Shown: in pieces, positions 13,276 through 23,347 of the stretch | How the letters are laid out: every line of letters begins with the position of its first letter | Numbering within the stretch: position 1 is the stretch's first letter | NCBI GenBank assembly: GCA_033675265.1 | Contig: JAUJYZ010000448.1 | Location: 240,001-304,000, forward strand | Direction of reading: 5' to 3' | DNA: 64,000 bases | Source of the DNA: Actinostola sp. cb2023 | Taxonomy: Eukaryota; Cnidaria; Anthozoa; Actiniaria; Actinostolidae | The notes under the pieces: model-generated | Seen by the model: only the letters and a program-made list of their open reading frames with translations | The model's database searches: none | What the model was told of the DNA's origin: nothing | Program-made: the position numbers and the translations under genes

Positions 13276-13430
13276 CGTTCATCTACTCAATATTGGTTAC
13301 AATGTATATTACAATTTCTATTCATACAATCTATTTGCTCTAGTTATAATATATATATATATATATATATAACCAATGTGTATACTACTCAGTTTTTGAG
13401 TACATAGAGTTTAATACAATTTGTTTCGTA

Positions 13431-13449
13431 GACCGACGTGAAGTCGGTC
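13431..13449. repeat. Perfect small hairpin
   Basis: GACCGAC, loop GTGAA, GTCGGTC. An isolated GC-rich hairpin in AT-rich surroundings. Confidence 0.7.
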
Positions 13450-13690
13450 CACTCTTCAGTTAATCTCTATACACTGAAGCAATTGTCAAGAGCTACAACA
13501 ACAATATGATCGCGTCAGTATCGTAAACCGTTGAATAGTTGCGCGCGCTAAATAGTTGCACGCGCTAATGTGATTGCATGTTACATTCTACAAACCGAAG
13601 CATGTAACAACAAATAAATAAATACATAGATAAATAAATAAATTGATTGATTGATAGACAATAATATGATCAGGTTGGCAAACCTTTGGA

Positions 13691-14377
13691 ATACTCAAGG
13701 TACTTAAGGCCTGGTTCAAGCCTTAAATAGCAGAAAAACGAAAAAAATTATATTGTCTCATCATTTTGACTATACATCACAAAACTTGGCACAGCTTGAG
13801 AGTTTTATATCCTCTACTCATTTAAGTGAATGAAATCCAAAACAGCGTATCACGTGGTTAACCACGTGACAAAGAATTTTGAAAACAAAATATAAAATGC
13901 GGTCGCCAGTTTAAGAGGAAAGTGAAAGCAAATAGTTGTGTATAATCACGTTTATGATCATCTATTAACCCTCGTTTAGAAAACCTGTCTCCCGCTTTTT
14001 GCAAGGAGAATATTTCGGAAAAGAGGTCACGTGACCATTTCATCAGATTATATTTCTGTAGTTTTCTCGTAAACTAGATATAATTCCGAGGTTTTCTCGA
14101 CGCTATCTTGTTTTAACTGGTTATCCTTAACGCTATTACGTAAAAGGTATTTCATTGTGAATTGAATTCGCGACCGCATTTAAGAAAAACTATATTTTCC
14201 TCCATAAGGTCACGTGACCACATGACGTCACAATTGTTAGACCCAATTTGTCTCAAATCTTGTATATAACCTTATGCCTAAATATGAGTGCCTAAGTAAA
14301 TTAGAGCAGCGAGTTATTACAAGAAATGTGATTTTCCAAATTGCCTTTTTGAACCAGGCCTTAAGTACCTTGAGTAT
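13691..14377. mobile_element. TIR element with 29-bp perfect inverted repeats
   Basis: 13691-13719 and 14349-14377 are exact complements; the inner part reads TTAAGGCCTGGTTCAA. The 687-bp interior has no recognisable coding sequence. The TTAA at the junction suggests a TTAA-target family like those at 20.5, 35.5, 50.3 and 59.9 kb. Confidence 0.75.
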
Positions 14378-14406
14378 GCCGTTAAGATAAAGTGATTTCA
14401 TGATGT

Positions 14407-14829
14407 CTAATTATACTTGAGAATGAACTTTCGTTGATGTCTGCATGTTGATACAAGTTCGTTGCGTTTATTTAAGGTTGCTTTATGTGGCTCAGTTATT
14501 ATTAAGTGTTTTTCTGCGTTACATAAATTACATCGCTTCGTTAGGTTTGTATAGGCCTTTGCCTTGGCGAGGATTCTCCACTTGAGTGTGTATTCTTCTT
14601 GTTTTCCCTTTAGTTTCCAGAGATATTTACTCAGTTCAGTGTCATTTTTCCTTTTCTCGTGTTTAAACGACATCTGGTGGTTTCTCCATCTGGTCTTAAA
14701 CTCGGTCGCTGTCAGTCCTACGTATGTCTCTGTCGTGTCTTTGGTTTTGATCGTGGCTTGGTAAATTATTTCTTTCGTCAAGCATTCTCTCCTTCTAATG
14801 GGCACTCGTCTTTCTTTCTGCAGTTGCAC
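14407..14829 (-). pseudogene. Penelope-like element GIY-YIG endonuclease fragment
   Basis: The minus frame shows an endonuclease-like core: YVGLT (the YIG half), then FKTRWRNH, a W/K-rich middle with LSKYLWKLK, and the Penelope C-terminal signature LNKRNELVSTCRH. Just upstream (about 14790-14825) another frame gives CNCR and CPL cysteine pairs that normally precede the GIY-YIG domain, so a frameshift separates them. Upstream the sequence runs into a TA microsatellite and no reverse transcriptase is seen. Sequence and signature differ from the 11.7-kb copy, so at least two Penelope lineages are present. Confidence 0.75.
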
Positions 14830-14855
14830 GTGTTATATATATATATATATATATA
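14830..14855. repeat. TA microsatellite
   Basis: About 22 bases of alternating TA bounding the 5' side of the minus-strand Penelope fragment. A similar TA run lies at about 15025-15045 and another at 13350-13370. Confidence 0.9.
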
Positions 14856-14870
14856 CAATCACGCATTGCC

Positions 14871-14920
14871 ACCTGAAGAGTACGGACGGTGTTTCTACAC
14901 CGTCCGCACGAAACAGCGTT
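14871..14920 (+). ncRNA. Hammerhead-like hairpin motif
   Basis: CCTGAAGAG is followed by a perfect 10-bp stem (CGGACGGTGT and its complement) with loop TTCT, then CACGAAACAGCG. The order resembles hammerhead box, stem II and GAAA, but the first box is CTGAAGA rather than CTGATGA, and a stem III is not evident. It is on the opposite strand to the neighbouring Penelope fragment. Confidence 0.3.
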
Positions 14921-15651
14921 GTAGTGGAAATAAACATCATGTGAATCAAGAAGTACTCTGATTAATTTGTATATAAACAGCTCCAACAGTTGAGCACTTT
15001 TTGACTAAAACGTTAATTCCCTGTGTATATATATATATATATACATATAGTAATGATTTGGACGCGTTTACTCTTTGACTTCCATGGTTTATTGCATACA
15101 ATACTGTTTCGTACAGGTCGCGGTGTTATTGCGAACCTGCACTCTTCAGTGCATAAACCAGAGTGATTTGGATAGAACATTACAACAACATGTCTTTTCT
15201 AATTATCTTAAATTCCTCAAAAGGTATTTGTCCTTGTGTCTGCATTTGCTAACTAGTTCGTTCCGCTTGTTTAAGGACGCCGCCTTTGGGTTACTAATAA
15301 TAAAGTACTTCTTAATAATATATATATTATTGTTACGTACATAACGTGGTATTAAGGTCCTCAAAGCTTTGCATCAACACTATTTTGTCTGAAATATAAG
15401 TTTTTTCACGCAAGAATTTGCTAATTTTATTTTCATTATTATGTCTTGACGCTTATCCATTACCATCACAACATTATTATTATTATCATTATTATTATTG
15501 TTATTACTCATTATTATTATTATTGTTATTACCATTATTATTATGGTTATTATTATCATTATCATTATTATTATCATTGTTATTAGTATTATTGTTATTA
15601 TTATTATCATTATTGAATCATCATTCTTGTCATTATTATTATTATATTATT

Positions 15652-15775
15652 GAATGCCTTTGAGGTTTTTGTCCTCAAGGACTCTCTGTACAATATTGCT
15701 TTCCTTCGAGATTACGCTCTCAAGGAATACCTTTTCGGCTTCGCCCTCAAGGTGTGTTTATCTATGCAATATTTG
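15652..15775. repeat. GC-rich hairpin block, copy 2
   Basis: Contains CCTTTGAGG..CCTCAAGG, CCTTCGAGATTACGCTCTCAAGG-type and CCTTTTCGG..CCCTCAAGG arms, each able to fold, and ends AAGGTGTGTTTATCTATGCA. It aligns with 13186-13310. Confidence 0.7.
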
Positions 15776-16074
15776 TTATTATATTACACCATACTATGTA
15801 TCATAGATCTTGTTAAATGGGTTATTGTTATGTACCTAATGGGGCATGGGTTATCACAGGAAAGCTTTGTGTCAACACTATTTCGTCTTGACAGGTTTTT
15901 CCTGCAAGAATTTGCTATTTTGAATTTCATTTATATCAATCAATCATTCAATTGTTTATATGTTTTGCCTTATCCATTCCCACCTCAACATTATTATTAT
16001 TATTGTTATGGTTAATATTAGTATTATTATCAGCATTATTATAGATTGCCTCTCTCTCGTTATTGTTTTTTGTT

Positions 16075-16470
16075 ACCTTCGGGGCTGCGCCCTCAGGGAT
16101 TGTTATTGTTGCCTTCGGGGCTGTGCCCTCAGGGATTGTTATTGTTTCCTTCGGGACTGCGCCCTCAGGGATTGTTGTTGTTTCCTTCGAGGCTGTGCCC
16201 TCAAGGATTGTTATTGTTGCCTTCGGGGCTGTGCCCTCAAGGATTGTTATTGTTACCTTCAGTGGCTGCGCCCTCAAGGATTGTCGTTGTTACCTTCGAG
16301 GCTGCGCCCTCAAGGATTGTTGTTGTTGCCTTCGAGGCTGCGCCATCAAGGATTGTTATTGTTACCTTCGAGTCTACACCATCAAGGATTGTTATTGTTA
16401 CCTTCGAGGCTATGCCCTCAAGGATTGCTTATTGTTACCTTCGAGGTTACACCCTCAAGGTGTGTTTTTA
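16075..16470. repeat. Eleven-unit 36-bp tandem array of hairpin-forming units
   Basis: The unit reads CCTTCGAGGCTGCGCCCTCA then AGGATTGTTATTGTTA. Each unit folds as CCTT(C)GAGG paired with CCTCAAGG around a 6-7-base loop. Arm changes in early units (GGGG for GAGG, CAGGG for CAAGG) keep G-U pairing. Since 36 is a multiple of three, three plus-strand frames stay open for about 150-178 codons; they give simple repeats with no family match and are not taken as genes. Confidence 0.9.
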
Positions 16471-16479
16471 CTGGGCTAC

Positions 16480-18040
16480 CCATTTTTATTTTATAACTGT
16501 GAATTTGAGTGAATGAAAACAACACACCTTATGGAGGGGTAGTGTGAGTGTAACATTATTATGTTATTATTATCATTATTAATTTTATTACTATGGATAT
16601 TATTAATTTTAATTTTATTTACGTTATCAATTTTCCATATTCTTTATTATTAATTATTATTATAATGACAACTTTATTTAATGAGGTTTTAAAACACATT
16701 ACAGTCAAAGACTGATAAACTTGTGGACCTCCCTATAAAATATACCAAAAAAATATATATATAAAAAATAAATAAAATAAAAATAAAATAAAATGAAAAA
16801 GTATTTTATCGTAGTCTCCTAATCATTGCTATACTTGCAACGATTGTTTTTATGACTGTCATTATTATTATTATTATTTGCTATGGTCATATCACTATTA
16901 TTATTTATCTATTGTTTTATTGACATATCGTTATTATCTTTGTTAAAATACTTTGATATTAGGTTTATTGCTTCTTTTATTATTATTAACATTATTATAT
17001 ATGATCATTGTCATTGACATTACTATTGGATTCGTATTATAGTATATTAACAAGGCATGTTGGTCATAAATTGTTAGAAATGTAATTCCCATTGCTATGA
17101 GTTGATCATCAGCATTATTGTCAATTGTGCCAGATATGGCCAATTTTCCAAATTCCTTTTACTCAGTTCCACATTAGTGATCGGCCATTGGGTTATTAAT
17201 GTTTAGTGATTACCAGCCCTTAACTGTTATTGCTTCGTGTATTACACGGGTATTTGTTGTATAAATGCATTGGGTTTGCTTTCTCTACTGGCCGCGAGTT
17301 TAATTTTGCTTGCAGAACCTACACCCACTATGAGAGGGCACCGATGGCCAGATCAATTTACTGCTGACATGGAACACCAATGGGCAATTAGTCAACGGGA
17401 TTCCCACACCGATACTGTGCAGTGACACACATAACAGGAGCATGGACTGAATGTCGTGTAAACAAAACTTTTCTTATTAAATTAGTTAGGAACCTTGCCA
17501 CAGGTTGCAGTATTGCATGGTAGGTGGTACACGGTCGCTAATTTTCCCCACACAGTGGGGTTTTCATGGGGTTTTCGTGTCCGGCATGCTGCCTAGTTTA
17601 ACTAAGATTATAAATTCAGTATGTTGAGAATAATATGTTCTACATATGCTGCCATTTGTCCATGTCGGTATCCTTGCAGCACAAACGCCAGTCTAGACGG
17701 CCATCCAGCATGTACGTCTTGTTGCTTGTTTACTTTTCCCAAGCATGGTCAAGCTACGGTTTGCAGGCCTAGGGGCTTCAGCGGTCGTCCACGACTTGGC
17801 TTGTGCTTGCTATATGTTATATCTAATAGCAGTCTGGTATTCAAACCACAATGATAGGGCTGTTTTCGAATACGAATAGGCGCTGCCAAGGATTCTCAGA
17901 TTCTCAAATTAGACGTTGCAGATTTGGAAATGCGAAGGCCTTCCTTAGGTATATAAGAACTCCATCACTCTAATTCAAAGGGTTACTTGTCAGATGGCCC
18001 ATCGCCACGCATGTTAAACAACTAGCTAAATCGAACTTCA
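16480..18040. other. AT-rich non-coding region
   Basis: ATT- and TTA-rich sequence to about 17150, then more complex DNA. Open frames at 17237-17425 and 17621-17854 show no domain I recognise; they could be remnants of an unidentified element. Confidence 0.45.
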
Positions 18041-18296
18041 GCAGGAGCGAAGGTGTTGATTTCTTATTACGTCATAGTTTCACATTACTACTCACTGATG
18101 AGGATGCTGGACCTCTGCGAGGGCGGGGCCAATTTCTTTTACATCAATTTAAATTAAATAGATATAGAAAGAACGTCATCAACCTAGGAAAGGACCTTTA
18201 GCAGGAGCGAAGGTCTTTAGTTATCTTACAGTTTATGTTACTATACGCTGATGGGAGAGCTGGACCTCTGCAGGGGCGAGGCCAGTCTCTTTTAAT
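18041..18296. repeat. Two imperfect direct repeats with internal hairpins
   Basis: GCAGGAGCGAAGGT at 18041 and 18201 starts two similar stretches that both end CTGGACCTCTGC..GGG and TCTTTTA. The second includes GACCTTTAGCAGGAGCGAAGGTC-type and CTGGACCTC..GAGGCCAG stems. They belong to the same style of GC-rich hairpin seen upstream. Confidence 0.55.
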
Positions 18297-18478
18297 TCAC
18301 ATATATTAACATTGCTTCATCCTACAATGTTGGTGCGGCCGGTCTCAGGCCGAAGCAGGAGCTCAGCTCAAAGCCGGCTGCCGTGATTAGCAGTACATAA
18401 GACTACTTGAGGAACATTGCATTGGCCTTGGGTGGGGTGCCCTGATGCATGTCCATTCCATTCCATCATGGCTTTGGC

Positions 18479-18700
18479 GGTTTTTACCCTCACCTTTTCT
18501 GAGAACATTGTACTAAAGTAGACAGGTCACCTTAAGGTGATTCCAAACATATATTTGTTATGTTAATAAACGGCCACTCCCGCGTGGCCAAAAATTTGCC
18601 AACTTGGGCGTTTGTCTGTTTCTATGGCGTTCTCATCAAACAGAGCTTGTCCAATGCAATGTTTCCACCCAGGATAAATTTAAGGAACAAACGGCATAAA
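18479..18700. repeat. 222-bp direct repeat, copy 1
   Basis: Begins GGTTTTTACCCTCACC and ends AACGGCATAAA. It is nearly identical to 18938-19159 in the same orientation, and abuts the 171-bp repeat at 18701. Confidence 0.9.
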
Positions 18701-18871
18701 GGCAATTTAATTTATGCAGTAAAATAAATGTTTTTATGCGGGCTGTTGCGATATTCAATTCCAGTTCCGCCTTGGGGACTTCCGGCATAACCGGAAAGAG
18801 AACAAAGCTACCAGGCGTCCCTCTACTCATCATCTTGCTCGTTCACAAATTGAATGATACACACGATTTTA
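18701..18871. repeat. Dispersed 171-bp repeat, copy 2
   Basis: Nearly identical to 12095-12265 (one clear difference, GAATG for GAACG). It sits between the two 222-bp copies, with a 66-bp spacer after it, as if inserted in or carried with that repeat. Confidence 0.9.
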
Positions 18872-18937
18872 CCTCCGCCACCCCATCTCCTCCCTCTAAT
18901 GGCTTCATTCTCCATTTGTTCTCTTACCAATTGTGCC

Positions 18938-19159
18938 GGTTTTTACCCTCACCTTTTCTGACTGCATTGTACTAAAGTAGACAGTTCACCTTAAGGTGAT
19001 TCCAAACATATATTTGTTATGTTAATAAACGGCCACTCCCGCGTGGCCAAAAATGTGCCAACTTGGGCGTTTGTCTGTTTCTATGGCGTTCTCATCAAAC
19101 AGAGCTTGTCCAATGCAATGTTTCCACCCAGGATAAATTTAAGGAACAAACGGCATAAA
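18938..19159. repeat. 222-bp direct repeat, copy 2
   Basis: Second copy of 18479-18700 with a handful of substitutions (for example GACTGCATTG for GAGAACATTG). Confidence 0.9.
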
Positions 19160-19560
19160 TGATATTTACATATACGTTTGATTGACATCTTTCCATCAAT
19201 AGAATCTATGATTGGGAAAACCGTATGGTCTGTTGAACGCCACTGACTCCGAGTGTTTAAATGATAAATAACATTGTTTTGCTTTGAAATCCGTCATTGT
19301 GGGAGAGAACGAACTGACGTCAAACTCAACTCACATGAAGCTCCAGGTTCGTGAATTCAAGCAAGCACTATGCAGTGGTGCGAGGCTAGTGCTCTCACCA
19401 CTATAGACAACCCTTGTTCATTTAAAAAAAAATAGTATATATGGTATAACTTATTTACTGAATTAGAATTCTGCTTAGTTTGAATGGTCTGTACGTACAC
19501 ATATTCGGATGTATTTACACAAAAAGTACAACGAAGAGGCCCTACTATGGGATCGAGTCT
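19160..19560. other. Non-coding spacer upstream of GPCR pseudogene
   Basis: No feature recognised. Confidence 0.5.
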
Positions 19561-19689
19561 GACTCGTGCAAATTGAAAACCTCTTGCTTGACGCCCCGGC
19601 TGTGATGGATTTAGTGATAGGTTTATGTGTCATTCATGCACGTACATGTAGTTGTACTTGGCTATGGCCACCAACTCTACCAGCAGTGG

Positions 19690-20157
19690 AACAGCTACCG
19701 ATTGTTTCGTATTGCCAGAGATTGATGACTATAACAGAACAAGCCTTCCAGATTCATGCAGTCGTGCCAACTTGGATCTTCCTCACCGTCATCAACGGTA
19801 TCGCCGCTCCGCTGACTGTCACCATTAATTTGTTGATCATTTGGACGGTGCTGGAAGATGAAAATCTTCGATCCGTCGGCTACATTCTACGTTTGGCGGC
19901 TTGGATGTCTGCTGTTACAGTGCTCCTTACCATGTGAAATCAAAACAAGCAATATTTTTGTGGTTCTAACGTGTAGTTGTCTGACACTGTGTACTTTGAT
20001 GATAGCGAGCGTGGAAAGATACCTAGCCATAGAACACCCGATCTTCTACACAACCGATGTTACCACCAAAAAGACCATGATCGCAACAGCAGTCATCTGG
20101 GTATCCATGCCAACGGCTCTGGCGACGGGCAGGTTTTTAGAGTGCAGTCCAATTTGA
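19690..20157 (+). pseudogene. Rhodopsin-class GPCR pseudogene
   Basis: The first frame gives a receptor N-terminus and TM1 (PTWIFLTVINGIAAPLTVTI then NLLIIWTVL) and the start of the first cytoplasmic loop (DENLRSVGY). It then loses TM2 and stops at 19937. A second frame resumes with a TM3-like helix ending ASVERYLAIEHPIFY, where ERY is the DRY-motif equivalent, then TM4 (TAVIWVSMPTALATG) and a stop at 20157. Thus there is a deletion or frameshift between TM1 and TM3 and truncation after TM4. Similar single-exon receptors are abundant in cnidarians (family knowledge, not checked). Confidence 0.75.
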
Positions 20158-20541
20158 AAACCTTGCTTTTACATTCACACTGCACAAGTGACATGTTTAC
20201 AAACTGCACGGCAGGATCCATACGATTGTCTTGTAATAAAATCGCAATTAAAGTTTATTTGATCAATGCATGCACGTCTAAAGATTTGTCCAGAAGGTAT
20301 ACAATGTACGTTTCTTGCATGGACTGTATTCTGAAGAGCATTTACAAACATTCATATTTGTTGCTTTCATAAATGCTTTAATTAAGGATCTGTTACACAT
20401 AACTGCAATTGCACGTGTAACTTGTCTCGCGATAACAATTGGTGCAGTTTTCACGAGCATTGTCCACGTGTGTAACTTCTCCTTGCGTAACATGATTTTG
20501 GTTGTTGTTGTTGTTTTGTTTTGTTTTTGTTTTTAACGAAC

Positions 20542-20700
20542 TAAAGCCTGGTTTCCATATGATCGCTGCGATCGCCCAAAATCACGTTCAGCGAATCGCA
20601 GAGATCCTACTATCTTTGCCAAAGATAGAAGGATCGCTACGATTCGCTGAACATGATTTTGCCGGGACGTTCGCAGCGATCATATGGAAAACAGGCTTAA
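20542..20700. mobile_element. Full-length foldback MITE
   Basis: TAAAGCCTGGTTTCCATATG... pairs with ...CATATGGAAAACAGGCTTAA along nearly the whole 159 bp, with the centre at about 20620. The ends resemble TTAA-bounded elements. Confidence 0.85.
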
Positions 20701-20997
20701 GTAAATTCTGCACGTGTAACATGGGTCGTGCAACTCGTCACGAGAAATACAGGTGTGTTGTAATCGATCCGCCAGAATTGAGAATTAATCAAACTGCTGT
20801 AGATAGAAAGCGAGAGTGATGCAAAGGATCCCCACGGTTTTTCCTTTGAGATAAAGGTGCCGCCATTGCTTGATAAGCGCCGGTTTAATTGTTTTTGAGT
20901 CAACTCATTTTAAATTACGTGGGCAGCTTGTAACAAACGAGCGCGAGACAAGCTGCAGGGCAAATAGTACGTGTACCATCCACACAAATACAATGTC

Positions 20998-21590
20998 CAG
21001 TACTGGCCTATGGTGTCCCCTATCCTCAAAGGGATGTCTTGATGAGTGTCCTCTGGGGATCCCCTGGACATCCTCTAGCTGTCCCCTTGTCCCTGACCAC
21101 CTACCCAAATACTTGGTGACATTCCCCTCCTCTTGTCCTCTGCGGGACATCCCCTGGCTGTCCTCTTGTCCCTGGGATGAGAATGAGGTATATCTGGGTA
21201 GTTTGGCCAGGGACTATAGATGTCCATGGGATCCCCACAGGACAAGGGGATGGAAATGGGTATGTGGCCGGGGACAAAGGGATAGCCAAGGGGATGTCCA
21301 GGGAGAGGACAAGGGGATGGGATTGATACCTAGTCTCTGGGTATGTGGCGAGGGACAAGGGGAGAGGGGGAGAGAGGGGGGGGGGGGGGGGGGGGGGAGG
21401 GGAGGAGACTGGGGAGAGAGGGAGAAGAAGGAAGGGGGACTGGGGGAAAGAGGAGGGAGGAAGGGAAAAGGAAGGGTCTCCCCCTCCCCTTCCCTTTCCC
21501 CTCTTCCCAGTCCCCTCTCCCCATTCCCGTCCCCAGTCTCATCCCATCCCGTCCCCTCCCCTTTCCCCTTCCCCAAAACCCTTTAAAAAA
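20998..21590. repeat. Strand-switching C-rich/G-rich minisatellite and polypurine tract
   Basis: From about 21015 to 21180 the plus strand carries degenerate TGTCCCCTTGTCCCTG-like units. From about 21230 to 21360 it carries the complement (GGGGACAAGGGGATG). Then follows a G-rich tract with a run of 22 G at 21376-21397, and at 21480 an abrupt change to C-rich DNA to about 21575. The open frames on both strands are low-complexity. G-quadruplex or triplex folding is plausible, and the G run length may be unreliable. Confidence 0.8.
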
Positions 21591-21712
21591 AGAGAGCAGC
21601 TAGGCAGGCTATGTGTACATGAAAGCTTTGGATACAAGGAATAAAAAACGACGAAGAAAACCGAGTCAGTCTGTAGTCCTTTGTGTAAACCGATCGAGCA
21701 AAAATAACTAAC

Positions 21713-22619
21713 ATGGCCTCAGGATTCACACCGCCTTCCATGAATTGGGAAGCCACCGATATTACAGACGAGTTCGCCAGATTCAAGCAATACTGTAATC
21801 TAGTATTCGATGGCCCATACTCTAAAAAAGCAGCAATCGAGAAATCATATTATATACTGCTTTGGATCGGCCGACAAGGCGTTGACATCTATAATAGTTT
21901 CGTTTGGGACAACGAAGACGACAAAACCAAACTAGAGATATCTGGTCGAAATTTGAAAAGCACTTAGCTCCAAGGACAAATTTTAGACTCGCAAGGTATC
22001 AGCTACAACAGCTGAAACAGACAAGCGACGAGAATATTGATGGTTTCATGACCAAATGTCGCAACGAGCAAATGCAAATTCCGTGATCAACGCGAGATAA
22101 ACGAACGCTTAGTTGAGCAATTGATAATTGGCACAAAACATAAAAAAGCACAGGGAACGAATCCTCGGAAACGAGGAAGACCTAACCCTAGACAAGGCAA
22201 TTGATTATGCGAGAACGTATGAAGCCACGTTGCAACATGTAGAGCAATTACATAGCAACGAAACCCAAAGCGTACATGCCATCGGTAAAACGTTGAACCG
22301 GAAATGCGGAAACTGTGGAAACCAACACGAGCAAAAAAAGTGTCCTGTATACGGATCCCAATGCCATTTCTGCTCTAGATACAATCACTGGAGCAAAATG
22401 TGCCGCCAAAAAGCTAACGGAGACAATCCTAATCACACTGATTCAAGGAAACCCTTAGATAATGCAAACGCTAAAAGGGTGCAGGCAAACAAACTCCGTC
22501 CCTTTACACAGGATACCCACCGCAACAGACGCGTCCACGAAATGCACGCAGATAACGAATTGAGCGACCAGTTCGACACACTACACTTTGAATCAGTTAC
22601 TGTTGGCAGCATAATATAA
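21713..22619 (+). pseudogene. Gypsy gag (frameshifted)
   Basis: It begins at ATG 21713 and covers the capsid-like part in three broken frames (to 21967; 21904-22086; 22128-22619), with shifts near 21940, 22085 and 22140. The last segment has a Cys/His knuckle region: CGNCG..HEQKKCP then CHFCSRYNHWSKMC, i.e. two zinc knuckles as in K02A2.6-like gag. It would bind the element RNA; the present copy cannot make an intact protein. Confidence 0.85.
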
Positions 22620-23080
22620 CTCCAGACGAGAGAAAAGATGAAGCATTCGCCACAATTGATATATCCATACCGAGTTTAGGAAAATCCCGCGCACAACTCA
22701 AAGCAAAGCTCGACACCGGTGCGCAAGCAACTATCCTACCAATGAGAATATATCAGAACATGTTCCCACAGAACGTCGGAAACGACGGACAACCTAAACC
22801 AAGCGCACTAACAACGTCAAGCACCATATTGACAGCATATGGAGGTTCAATGATAAAGCAGTTCGGTACGTGCGAAATAGAATGCAAACACAACGAGATA
22901 GCAACCACCGCGCTATTCTACGTTACTGATCACGGTCCTGACGCGCCAGGTCGTGCAATCATCGGCTTACCCACCGCACTAGAGCTCAATTTGGCTACAT
23001 TGAACTGTTCTGTCGAACAACAGAATGAAGTGACACAACAACAACGCAACAACACAAATCCGTACAGTACTTGGATCTAA
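22620..23080 (+). pseudogene. Gypsy aspartic protease
   Basis: One frame runs from the end of gag and holds the active-site motif KLDTGAQATILP, followed by the flap and hydrophobic strands (GRAIIGLPTALEL, where the normal second motif is ILG- or IIG-like). A stop follows at 23080. It lies directly upstream of RT. Confidence 0.85.
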
Positions 23081-23347
23081 CACATGCAGCAAAGAACAGC
23101 TACTTGAAAAATACCCACACTCTTTCGATGGAGTCGGAACATTCCAAGGAGAATATCATATAACACTAGATCCAAACGTCGCCCCTGTCATTCACCCACC
23201 CAGAGGAGTTCCTATAAGCCTTAAGGACGACATAAAATGAGAGCTGGATGACATGGTATAGCACGAGACATCAACGCTAAAGTTCGAGAAGGAGAACCGA
23301 CTTCGTGGGTCAACAGTTTAGTATATAGGCGCAAACCTAACGGCAGC
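23081..23347 (+). pseudogene. Gypsy RT N-terminal part, broken
   Basis: The frame reads HSFDGVGTFQGEYHITLDPN and PPRGVPISLK, the usual RT lead-in, but contains stops near 23238 and 23262 and a shift before the intact RT frame at 23348. Confidence 0.8.

Larger units (their letters stand above)
15365..16475. repeat. Duplicated AT-rich module ending in hairpin blocks
   Basis: Two tandem modules share the same order: AAGCTTTG.ATCAACACTATTT-type start with GCAAGAATTTGCT (15365-15435 and 15866-15935), CTTATCCATT..C and CAACATTATT (about 15453 and 15970), an ATT-rich tract, then GC-rich hairpin arms. The first module ends at about 15775 with about three hairpins; in the second they are expanded to eleven (16075-16470). 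The open frames on both strands are low-complexity products of ATT repeats. Confidence 0.7.

Noticed and set aside
14884..14905. Perfect hairpin as a transcription terminator
   Set aside because: Rho-independent terminators are a bacterial feature; here the hairpin is better read as stem II of a Penelope-end motif.
16046..16516. Three overlapping plus-strand open frames of about 150-178 codons
   Set aside because: They exist because a 36-bp repeat keeps every frame open; the products are simple repeats with no known domain.
12095..18871. 171-bp direct repeats as LTRs of a 6.4-kb retroelement
   Set aside because: No TG..CA ends, no primer site and no coding sequence between them; one copy abuts a different repeat.
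20870..21644. Long open frames, Gly-rich on plus and Pro-rich on minus (for example 238 codons)
   Set aside because: Low-complexity translation of the G-rich/C-rich tract; both strands are open, no domain.
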